Assembly (NCBI RefSeq): GCF_026745355.1
Contig: NC_079209.1
Span: 30,865,444 to 30,929,443 of the forward strand
Reading direction: 5' to 3'
From: Beta vulgaris subsp. vulgaris
Taxonomy: Eukaryota > Streptophyta > Magnoliopsida > Caryophyllales > Amaranthaceae
DNA length: 64,000 nucleotides
How positions within the stretch are numbered: the stretch's first letter is position 1; every line of letters starts with the position of its first letter. This document shows positions 23,131 to 33,032 of the stretch, one piece after another. Position numbers and translations under genes: made by a program. The notes beneath the pieces are model-generated. The model ran no database searches, had not been told where the DNA came from, and saw only the letters and a list, made by a program, of their open reading frames with translations.

Positions 23131-23270
23131 CTAACCATCTCCGGCGGATATGCAAGCAGAGGTGAATGGAAATGAGGGAATGGAACTACACTTCTCTTTA
23201 GCGGTATCTATTGAGGATGATAATGCTGAAAGGGATGTGGTTAACCCAACTCAACCACCACAGTCACCAT

Positions 23271-23975
23271 GAATATCATTCCGTGGAATTGTCGCGAACT
23301 TAATGCCAGTGACAGTCCTATATTTCCTTATCTTTGCTGGCTTTTGTCTGAGTTAAAACCTGCTTTTTAATTTCTGCAATAAACTAAAACTAATGTCACT
23401 AATGTACATAAGCAGCTTAGGTTTACCAATCCAATTCAACTAGTTGTCATGGCATTGATGTTAATGAAACACGAGGGGGTTTAGTTCTTTTTTGTTGATG
23501 CCCCTATGTAGTAGATGTAGTGGAAAGGGCCAATAGCTTTCTCTTTTGCAAGATAACGGCAACAAATGGTAAGATATGGTACTGTCTATTCTTGTAAGGC
23601 GAATCGCATCAACAACATAAAGCACTACAATGGAAAACCCTTCATCGACTCTTGTTATCGTACACGTCATTTTTTATCATTGGCGATATAAACCAACTCG
23701 ACCGATACTTCGACAAGATTGGGGGAAGTACATTTTTTCGCGGTTAGGAAGATGTAGTGAATTGGAAAATTAACTTGGGGTTACAAGATATTCCATTTAT
23801 GGCGCCTCATTTTACATGGACGAACAACAGGGAGAATGAGGGATTAATTATGGAACGGTTAGACCATGGTTATGCTTCGAAAGAATGGATGAATGAATAC
23901 CCACAAACCTACATTTCCAGTCTACCTATTACTCATTCAGATCCTGCCCCAATTTTTTTTACAAACGCAGGTTGA
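23271..23975 (+). pseudogene. LINE endonuclease (APE-type) domain, broken
   Basis: Opens MNIIPWNCRELNASDSP, which matches the usual start of plant LINE ORF2, where an N-terminal apurinic-type endonuclease nicks target DNA. It contains ETK-like sequence (KTNVTNVHKQL). At 23757-23975 it has DIPFMAPHFTWTNNRENEGL followed by MERLDHGYASKEW and ITHSDPAP, the region that normally ends with the catalytic SDH. Here SDP replaces SDH, so the catalytic His appears lost. Several stops lie between 23370 and 23750. Confidence 0.8.
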
Positions 23976-24233
23976 AATCAAGACTGCAAGACGCCCATAT
24001 CAAGTTGAGAACTAGAGTTTACACTATGACGAGGTAAAGTCGATGGTTTATGAAATTTGGAACTTGCATATTACAGGCTCTCCAACCTATTGTTTGACCC
24101 ATCGTCTTCATTTACTGCGAGGTCGACTTAAAACTTGGTGCCTCTACAAAAACTTATTCTGAGAATCAATTGGAAAAATATTTTTGAACGATTATAGTAC
24201 TATGGTAACCAAGTTAAGACATCTGAACAAGGC

Positions 24234-25648
24234 ATGGTTTTTCTACAACGTCAACGACCTATATTAGAGGAAATTTCTCTAGCTTGTACTTATTGGCGTC
24301 AACACATGAAAGAGAATTTTATTCAGGTGGGAGATTTCCCAACAAAACATTTATTTAGACGTTTCCGTCAAAAGCAACAAGCCAACTATATGCACATGTT
24401 ACAAGATGAAAATGGGTCTTGGGTTAGTCAACACAATGAACTTGAACTTCTAATCCAACAACATTTTAAATCTATCCTAACGTCAAATGGTGGAAGAGAG
24501 GGTACACAATTTCATCATAGTGAGGCTATTGACCTTGTATTACGTGAACTTCATCTACCTGCTATTACATCGACAGACTGTGTTGTACTACTCGAACCAC
24601 TAACTCTAGAGGAAGTTATACATGTTATATTCTCTTTGGCAGATGGAAAATCGCCAGGCCTGGACGGCTATAACGTAGAATTTTTCAAATCGTATTGGTC
24701 AATTGTTGGGGAGTGTATTACAGCAGCAGCGTAGTGATTTTTTACTACGGGGCATTTTTTAAAAGAATGGAATCAAACGCTGATTATACTAGTTCCAAAG
24801 ATTAGCCCGCCGGCGGAGGTAAATCATTTACGGCCAATTAGCCTTTGCAATGTTCTTTATAAATGCCTGGCAAAAAGAAAGGTTAATCACATGAAATCTT
24901 TGCTATCGTTATTAATTGAAGATTATAAGAATGCTTTTGTTCCGGGATGGCATATGGACGATAACATCCTTGTCGCAATGAGATTACTCATATTATTAAC
25001 AAGCAACGTAGCGGTGTGAATCATCTAGCAGCACTCAAACTAGACATGAATAAGGCGTATGATAGAGTAAGTTGGGTTTTTATATTAAAGATGCTTCAAG
25101 CTTATGGATTTCCTGAGCACTGATAACGATGATACAGGAATGCATCTCAACAATGACATAGCAAGTCTTGATTAATGGGAATGCTACAAAATCCTTCACT
25201 CCTACTTGTGGATTACGTCAAGGCGACCCATTATCACCATATCTCTTCTTGTTTTGTATGGATATCCTATCGCGTATGACCAGCCTGGCTACTGGTATTC
25301 GGCAATTTCCAGGTATACATATTGGGAAACAGGGGCCAACTATATCACATTGATTTTTTGCGAATTACTAGCTGGAGCCATACTAATATCTCGCAACAAA
25401 CAAAGATCATTATTATCAACTCCATCCTCATAGGTGCTATCATAAACCAACTTGCGGTTTTCAGTATTACCACAACAATAACTAATAAAATAGACAGAAT
25501 GTTAGCGGCGTTCTTCTGGAAACACGCCCACGGAAGAGGTATTCACTGGAAAAAGCGAGACATCATCCACAACACTCGAGGACATGGAGGATTAGGAATT
25601 CGTAACATCGAGATTTTCAACAAGGCTTTGTTAATGAAAAAAGCATAG
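24234..25648 (+). pseudogene. LINE reverse transcriptase, catalytic block deleted
   Basis: 24234-24734 carries the RT-leading region: EISLACTYWRQHMKENFIQ, GDFPTKHLFRRFRQKQ and LADGKSPGLDGYNVEFFKSY. Later pieces read KMLQAYGFPE, INGNATKSFTPTCGLRQGDP and LSPYLFLFCMDILSRM. After GPTISH the frame should run into the FADD catalytic motif. Instead the sequence jumps to SQQTKIIIINSILIGAIINQ and AAFFWKHAHGRGIHW, which lie well downstream in this family. The metal-binding Asp pair and around 100 flanking residues are therefore missing. Stops and frameshifts lie at about 24732, 24990 and 25125. Confidence 0.85.
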
Positions 25649-25887
25649 CGCATCAAACAAAATCCGCACTTGCTCCTTGCCAAAGTATACCATCAAGCTA
25701 GAATCTCTGGTCACTCACCACTGCGAAGTACCCAGTAGTCCTCATGGGCCGAAAAGGTATTCTATTGGCCGATAAACTACTTCATAAGCACACGCACTGG
25801 AAGGTGGGCGGTGGGAAAAGTATTAGTGTTACTACTCACTTATGGATGAATGGCTCACACCCTATTTTTCGAGATCCGACTCCGTTA

Positions 25888-26543
25888 TTGATATGATTAT
25901 TGAACTTTGAAAGCTAATAATCAAGTTTATGACTTCCAAGATTTCGAACAAGTACCTAGAAACTCGAACCAAGATATGAATTTATTCAAGAACACTCCTG
26001 AACCTTGAATAAAGACTCTAAACACCTTAAAATCACTCCTGAAATTAAGTTGTTTAACACTAAGAACTAATCACTCCTGAAAAGTTATTAATGGTTTTCA
26101 ATTGTAAGCATACAAGCACACAATTAAAGAAGAAGGAAAATTACTCAAAATACTCTGTCTAAGTTTATTGAAAGAAAACGCCTCCCTTATATAGGGTACA
26201 AGTTAAGCTAATTCAACTAGGAAAACAAAACATTATCCTACTCCTACTTTATTTTGGACTCCTAAAGATAACATGTACAAGTCACATGTTTATCTTTTTA
26301 ACAACTTTACTACTTAATTATAAAACAATAAAGATAAACATAGCAATCCTAATTCTACTAGGATTCTATGTAGCAAGCTAGGAGTAATCCTAATCAGAGT
26401 AGGACTCCTCTTTACTTCCTTTCCCCACGCCATGAGTAATCCTAAATGGATTAGGATTCCTCTTCCTCCAGCTTCCATGTTAGCACACAAGCCAAGACTT
26501 GGTTCTTGTTCTTGTTTTGGAACCCTAAAGTCTCCATGGTCAA
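25888..26543. mobile_element. Unclassified insertion in the LINE, about 650 bp
   Basis: LINE reading breaks after FRDPTP at about 25886 and resumes as GSWLTDAFASISVI at about 26548. The intervening block is non-coding with a TATA-like CTTATATAGGG at about 26198. It has several AGGATT/AATCC words (CCTAATC..AGTAGGA, AAATGGATTAGGATTCC). It could be a solo LTR, but I could not find a clean target duplication or matching ends. Confidence 0.4.
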
Positions 26544-27670
26544 GTCAATAGGCTCATGGTTAACCGATGCCTTTGCATCCATATCAGTTATCTGAAGCCC
26601 GAAACCTAAAGGTGGGGGATTTAATTCTTCACAATCAACAAGGGTGGGATATTCGCAAGATTAACCGACTCTTTGAGCCTAATTCTATGCATCAAATAAA
26701 AGGTATTGAACTAGCTGCTGACCTGAATCAAAGGGACGTGGAGGTTTGGCCTTACACCAAACCAGGGGAATACTCAACAAAATCGGGGTATGCAATTTTA
26801 CTCCAACAGCAAAACGATATCTGTAGCATGACATCCACCATGGATATGACGATCTTTCGTATTCTTTGGGGATTGCGCATCATGCCAAAGTGGAAGCTTT
26901 TTCTTTAGAAGTTTTGGCACGATGGTATAGCCACTACTAATAACTTATACAATCGTGAGATTGGTACTTCTAGCAAATGTCCAATCTGTTTGGCTGACAT
27001 AGAGGATACTCAACATTTGTTTCGCTGGTGACCGCTGGCTATAGAGACATGGGATCGTCGACAGCTAGGGCTGCATATGAATACAAGGATTGATTTGACC
27101 TTTCGCGACTGGCTATGTTATTGGATGATATTTTTCCAGAACGGCGATAATACTAATTCTCGGCTACCCAAATTTGTGGGAGCACTTTGGTCTATTTGGA
27201 AGACACAAAATGAGCAAGTGTTTTAGAATCGTCGTCTTACTTTACAATCGATTATTGTCTAACTTCAAGAGAGTGACAGTCAACACGACACCTTTATTGC
27301 TCCATTGTTCGATCCAACTCGGGACCCACAAGATCATAATACCGCGCTAGGTTTCCGTTGCGCCCATCTTGGCCAACAAATTAATCATGGAAGGCTACTC
27401 ATTGTACAGGTTGATGGCTCATGGGATAAGGGAACGAACACAGGAGGAGTAGCTTGGGTGACCAACTCCGAGTCAGCTTATGCACAAACGCAACAAGGAC
27501 TCTTTTGCTATGCTCTTTCAGCCTTATCTACTAAAGCTACGGCATGGCTCAAGTCATTAATTTGGGCGAAGAATGCGGGATATCTAAATTTTAGAATCCT
27601 CACCAATTCTTATGTGTTAGTCCAACTACTGAGATCAGAAAATGCTAGCGATATTACCATCAAATGGACA
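26544..27670 (+). pseudogene. LINE C-terminal part: zf-RVT-like region and RNase H start
   Basis: Contains NLKVGDLILHNQQGWDIRKI, KPGEYSTKSGYAILL and RIMPKWKLFL, then CPICLADIEDTQHLF, the Cys-rich zf-RVT pattern. RNase H begins at about 27390 with LLIVQVDGSWDKGTNTGGVA. The first catalytic Asp (VDGSWD) is present. Frames are interrupted by stops at about 26908 and 27225. The domain is cut at 27675 by the solo LTR. Confidence 0.85.
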
Positions 27671-27675
27671 GCTGA

Positions 27676-30600
27676 TGTAACAGCCCGTTTTCCCGAGCTG
27701 CTAGGTAAATACACTTAAGATTCACTAATCACAATCAATGCTTAATAAGCCTCGAATTAAACATTTACTCGCAACGGAAACATAACCTAGAAAACGATCC
27801 TGGACTTGTGGTTATTGGCCCACAAAACAAAATCCTTTATATAAGACTTCAATTACACTTAATCTCGACTAATATTCCCAAATATTGTGTACAACAAATA
27901 TATCAGAAACTATTCCTTAATTGACTATCTAAAATACAAACTCAATCCATAAGCTACGACGACATCTTTATCTTGCTTCACTTCAGAATCCTGAGCTCAC
28001 AACACCAAACCTGCAACAATGTTTGACTCTGCCACCCACCAAGTGACAGGCCACAGAAATGACAACACCATCAGCAAAGCTGAGTACACACTGTGTAATA
28101 GAAAATACAAGTTTAGGTGTATTTTGAAAACTAACACATAGTTATAGTAACAGATAATCACACTCAACTTAGTTGATATATTTTCACAAAATCAGATCGT
28201 TTGGCATGAACGCGAGTGGAGAGGGGTACCACGCAGTACCAGCTGTCTCCAAACTAGTGAGGGTCGTCACCCAGCCTTTTATTGTTATGCTTGCAAGACT
28301 TACCCGGACATGTCCTATAACGCCAGGAATTGCCCCTCCTGGAAGGCAACAGCTAGGGACTCTACCCGCCCTAACTCGGGGTGCCTATTCATGCCTCACT
28401 TTCATATTTATAAAATAAGATATTTAATGATTCATACTTGAATCCTCAATACTCATAACATAACACCATATTCGACCTTATCTGGTCTTAACTCATATTG
28501 AATCATTTCCTCATTATCATACCAAATCATATTTTGAGAAATATAGTATTTTCAACGATTTCGATAATTGAACAAAAGATACTTTTATAACAATCCAATA
28601 GCAATTCACAACTAACTCAAGAGATGTATCTATAATCATGGCCATTACCACAAACGATATATGATATCCAAAATTCAATATAACGCCCACGGGAGCATTT
28701 AAATATATTTTGCTGAACCCAAAGGTTACCTCAACTCTATAACAATTATACGAAACCTCCAAGCATCATAACTTGATTTCCCATATCATCTTGAATTATA
28801 TACGTCTACATAGCCATTCTCCACAAACCATCTCACATAACATCAATAATCAATAACCAAACTTAAACTAATTCCCAATTCACAAATTATCAACCTTTAA
28901 CATTCTAATTTCCTTAATCCTTAATTAATATCTATAACTTCGATGATATTAGCTACATCGACTTGCATCCCAATTCATAATCATAATTCCAAATTATATA
29001 ACTAAACAAACTAAACATAACTCACAAATGTACCTAAATCAAGCACCTAATTGTGCTACCAACAATTATATTGAGAATATAAAGCTAGCTCGACTCGTAA
29101 ATAAACCTCAATAAACTGATTTCTATGTTGCACTCAAATCCTTAACCAATATATCAATTCCAACATTATAATCTCCTTCATAATTCCGAATGATACTCCA
29201 TTCCAAAATCATCCTCCAATAATCACCTCATAACAATAACAAAATCAACAACCAATCTTAACTATTCTAATTATCTTCTTCTAACGCAACCATTATGCTA
29301 ATAAAACTGAATCCCGCAAATAGAAATTAATGAAGTCATTCCCATAACTCATAACTCGACTTCATACATATCAACTCCAACTACAATAATTATAACAGTT
29401 TCCCAATTCTAAGATTAGGACTTCCCTCGCATCATCAGCAACGACTATCCAATAAGAAGATACAACAACAACAACAATAGGCAACAGCTTCACGGCAACT
29501 CCACCACAACCACAATGACAGAACAACAATAACCCAACAATACTACTACAACAGAGCAACAACAACACAACAATAACAACTCCACAACAACAATAACATA
29601 AAAACTCCACCTTAATCATCATAATTACTCCACAAGTCCATGTACTAAACACATTCCATTAAGAATCATAATCGTAATGACTTAGTGTATAAGTGTTGTT
29701 TAGGTCAAATGAAACATCTCTAATGAACCTTAGCATGTTATACTCATGTAAATACTCAATATACACATAATAAATACACATCATAAGTAAATTCATTTCA
29801 TAAACATGCTTTACACAGAAAGAAACAATCACCTAACTTAGGTATGAAAATCTCTAGGTAAAACCAAACTAAGTGTGTACCTTAACTAAGGATGCTTAAA
29901 GCCACGAAATTCCTTAATCCACTTGGTTAACTACTCCTACAGCTTCCCCTGAATGTATAAAATGCTAAAGATTAGTTTCAACAAGCATTAGATATGAAAA
30001 ACTAAGCTTAAATACAAGAGGTGTAAACTGTTGAACTTACAGCAACTTATGTGATCTTTCAGCAAGGTTTTCTATATGATTTTATGGTCTAAAGATTGGA
30101 ACCAAAGCTTGAACTACTTTGTATGGATGTCTAGAAGAGTTCTATGTAAAGAAAAGTGGGTGTCCAAGAGGAAGAAATAAGAGAAAAGAGACGAAAATCC
30201 AGAACAGCTTTTATAGTCTGTTCTGGCGGTACCCCCAGGGGAGGGAAACCTCTTCTGGGCAAGGTCGGTTTCTTGGAGTTTTTGGGTGATTCTTGCTTGA
30301 GGTGTTAGCCTAAGGTGTTGGCTTTCATGCATAAAAAGGCTTTGAGAGATCGACACTTAAGTAGCTGCTAAGCAACTTTCTTTGAGGATAGGTCTGAGCT
30401 GTAATTTCAGTGGCCAGGTTTTACTATGTAAGCAATTTCCTATTGAGCCACGTAATTCTTGGGATAAATGACCATTTTAACCTTAAGACATCCCGCATGT
30501 CATATATCAAGTTTGGTTAGGTTCTGAGCTCGGATTCAATCCCAAATGGCTCTTTAACTGGAAGTTCATCGCTACCCGATAAAACAATCTCCAAACGATT

Positions 30601-31052
30601 TTCATAATCTTAATGTTTAAGGCTCTCAAGGACTTTCTCATTATCTATTGGTTTCCAAAGCCTTATTTGCCAATAAGAATGATGGTTCTTATCCTCTTTG
30701 ACCTTTCTTAACCATTAAGAATGATGATGCTTATCCACAAGCTTTCTTAACCACTAAGAATGATGATGCTTATCCAAAGCTTTCTTAACCATTAAGAATG
30801 ATGATGCTTATCCACAAGCTTTCTTAACCATTAAGAATGATGATACTTATCCACAAGCTTTCTTAATCATTAAGAATGATGATGCTTATCCACAAGCTTT
30901 CTTAACCATTAAGAATGATGATGCTTATCCACAAGCTTTCTTAACCACTAAGAATGATGATGCTTATCCACAAGCTTTCTTAACCATCAAGAATGATGAC
31001 CTTATCCACTTTTAGCTTTTAAATAAAGGTTCTTAAAAACAGGGCTACTACA
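27676..31052 (+). repeat. Solo LTR, 3377 bp, inserted in LINE RNase H
   Basis: Starts TGTAACAGCCCGTTTTCCCG and ends GGGCTACTACA, flanked by a perfect 5-bp duplication GCTGA at 27671-27675 and 31053-31057. Removing it restores the LINE reading WTADHIKMLGKYF. It holds no retrotransposon coding. Sub-structure: CAACAACA-rich stretch (about 29460-29600), a TATA-like GCATAAAAAG (minus context unclear) and a 39-bp tandem array near the right end. The TGTAACA start matches the chromovirus LTR style, so a Ty3 origin is likely. Strand is arbitrary. Confidence 0.88.
30704..31012 (+). repeat. 39-bp tandem repeat, about 8 copies
   Basis: Unit is TTTCTTAACCATTAAGAATG followed by ATGATGCTTATCCACAAGC. Eight successive copies are visible, with single-base variants (ACTAAG, AATCAT, TACTTATCC, CCAAAGC); the last is shortened. 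Related degenerate words extend left to about 30660. Lies inside the solo LTR. Confidence 0.93.
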
Positions 31053-31262
31053 GCTGATCATATTAAGATGCTAGGGAAGTACTTCACCACTTGTCAAGTA
31101 CTAAAGGTTTCGCAGATATAGGTAATGGGAGCACATCAACTGGCACAATGCTGTCAGAAGAATCGTAAGGAATTTGGTTAAGGTTTCTTTTGTTGCTGGT
31201 TAGGTTTCTTATTTCACATTTCTTGCTTTACATGTACGTTTCAATGATGTCAAAAAAAAAAA
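31053..31262 (+). pseudogene. LINE RNase H end, 3' UTR and poly(A)
   Basis: Resumes the RNase H reading as ADHIKMLGKYFTTCQVLKV, then after one stop GAHQLAQCCQKN, the usual C-terminal end of plant LINE RNase H. A short 3' UTR follows and ends in an A-run (31249-31261), marking the 3' end of the LINE. Confidence 0.8.
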
Positions 31263-31447
31263 GTTTCGTCATATTTTAAGAGGAGTGTCCTAGTGGTATA
31301 AACCGTTCGAGAAGTATCTGTGTTAGTTTGCCTTAAGTACGGCAATAGTGTGTCATGGTGATCCAATATGAACATCCTATTACTCAGGATTGCCTGGTTA
31401 AGGAAAAAGAATTAGTATGGAAGCGAATGAAGAAAAGTGTAATAAGA
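31263..31447. other. Flank between LINE and copia-1
   Basis: About 185 bp with no recognised feature. This and 36117-37208 are the original neighbours on either side of copia-1. Confidence 0.5.
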
Positions 31448-31452
31448 TATAG

Positions 31453-31674
31453 TGTTGAATAAGTAATTCAAAGTTAATGTGTGTAGTTGAAAAGGTTTAT
31501 CTTTCTTTAGACTTTTGGTGTGATAAGTTTGTTTGTCTTCTTCTACAGTTACTTTGATTTTGCTATATAATACCCCAGTGTAATGTGTGATAAACAAGAG
31601 AGTAATAAAAAGAATTCTCCCTATTGACCAACTCTCCACTATTTTATAGTAGATATTTTTGTCTTTCCTCAAAA
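31453..31674 (+). repeat. Copia-1 5' LTR
   Basis: Begins TGTTGAATAAG; the end reads TCAAAA where the right LTR has TCAACA. A TATATAATA promoter-like box lies at about 31562. Confidence 0.95.
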
Positions 31675-31677
31675 TTG

Positions 31678-31689
31678 TGGTATCAGAGC
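31678..31689 (+). promoter_or_regulatory. Copia-1 primer-binding site
   Basis: TGGTATCAGAGC, complementary to the 3' end of initiator tRNA-Met, four bases inside the LTR. Confidence 0.95.
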
Positions 31690-31859
31690 TAATATCTCCA
31701 GGTTTCGATCCACTCACCCAAAAACAAAAATTTAAAACACAACACCCAAAAGGTAACCAAAAGAGGAAAGTAAGAGAGAGAAAGCTACAATTTTTTAAGA
31801 GAGAATAGAGTGAAGGTACAGTGAGGAAAACAAAAACTTGAGTGAGAACCTCAAAATTC

Positions 31860-33032
31860 ATGGCAAGCAATGGTGTGAACTCTTCAACCCAGGCTTTAAT
31901 TCCGTTGTTCAAAGGGGGAAAATATCACCTTTGGAGCATCAAAATGCAAACGATGCTCAAATCCCAGGAGTTGTGGGAAATTGTTGAGAATGGGTATGTG
32001 GAACCGGTAGAATTCGATCGGAAATTGCGTGAAAATCGCAAAAAAGATGCGAAGGCATTATTCTTCATCCAGTCGGCATTGGATGACGACATTTTTCCCC
32101 GAATTTCGTCCACTAGAACAGCAAAGGAGGCGTGGGATACTATAAAGCATGAGTATTTTGGTGACAAGAAGGTAATTGCTGTCAAACTTCAATCCCTTAG
32201 GTCTGATTTTGATAGTCTTCATAAAAAATAAACGGAAGCTATGCAAAATTACTTGTCTAGGGTATCAGGGATTGTTAATCAGATGAATTCATATAGTGAA
32301 ACCATTGATAATGAGAGAGTTGTAAGTAAGGTTTTAAGAAGTCTAAACAAGGAGTTTAGGCATGTGGTTGCTGCAATAGAGGAGTCTAAGGACCTCACTA
32401 ATTATACATTTGATGAGTTAATGCGTTCTCTCATATCCCATGAAGAACGAATTAACAAGTATGATGACAAAGTGGAGGAAAAGGCCTTTCAAGTGAAGAC
32501 CGAGAATTCTTTGAAGGGGAAGGCAGAAAATTTTGGGAGCCGTGGTACAGGCGGTAGAGTTGGCTTTCGAGGTCGCGGGCGAGGTCGTGACAATAGTAGA
32601 GGCAGAGGTCATTTTGGTGGTGATGGTGGAAGAGGTAGGAGTCATTTTAATGATTCTCGTCAACACAAAAGCCAGATACAGTGTTATTACTGTAAAAAAT
32701 ATGGTCATAAAGAAGTTGATTGTTGGGTCAAACCGTTCAAACAGAAAGATGAAAAGCCACAAGCAAATTTTTTCGAGCAAGTGGAAGAAGAGGGTAAGTT
32801 ATTTGTCGCTCATTCACAAATGCAAGAGTTAGAAGGCAGCAATGGAGTGTGGTTTTTGGACAGTGGATGTTCAAATCATATGTCAGGAAGCAAGTCATTA
32901 TTCAAGGAGCTTGACGAGTCCATGAAAGGGGACGTTCGGCTAGGAGACAACAAGAAAATGCAAGTTGCCAGGAAAGTTATCATCGCCATCAACACTGTGC
33001 AAGGTGATGTCAAACTCCTTTATGATGTGTAG
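31860..33032 (+). pseudogene. Copia-1 gag and protease
   Basis: The start ATG at 31860 (MASNGVNSSTQALIP) is chosen as the first Met after the primer site and leader. The UBN2-type gag reads FKGGKYHLWSIKMQTMLKSQ. An in-frame TAA at 32229-32231 interrupts after SLHKK, and the same frame continues to 33032. It includes an Arg/Gly-rich tract (RGRGRGRDNSRGRG), a CCHC zinc knuckle CYYCKKYGHKEVDC at 32682-32723 for RNA binding, and the aspartic protease WFLDSGCSNHMSG (Asp codon 32859-32861). A TAG at 33030-33032 ends this stretch; the same frame again continues directly. Product would be packaged retrotransposon capsid plus protease. Confidence 0.93.

Larger units (their letters stand above)
23135..31262 (+). 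mobile_element. Plant L1-type LINE, defective, with two insertions
   Basis: In order on the plus strand: endonuclease (from the ATG at 23271), RT pieces (24234-25648), a Cys/His zf-RVT-type region (about 26570-27050), RNase H (27305-27670, resumed at 31053) and a 3' end with an A-run at about 31249-31261. Interruptions are a non-coding block at about 25888-26543 and a solo LTR at 27676-31052. Numerous stops and frame changes occur, and the RT catalytic block is deleted. The same LINE family recurs as fragments in the repeat units at 50594-56825 (shared word GEYSTKSGYA). The 5' limit is approximate; target duplications were not resolved. Confidence 0.85.

Noticed and set aside
29371..29652. 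93-codon Val/Cys-rich frame on minus
   Set aside because: Comes from a CAACAACA-rich tract in the solo LTR; no start context or homology.
30704..31012. CRISPR-like regular repeats
   Set aside because: The 39-bp units are head-to-tail with no unique spacers, in a plant LTR; it is an ordinary tandem repeat.
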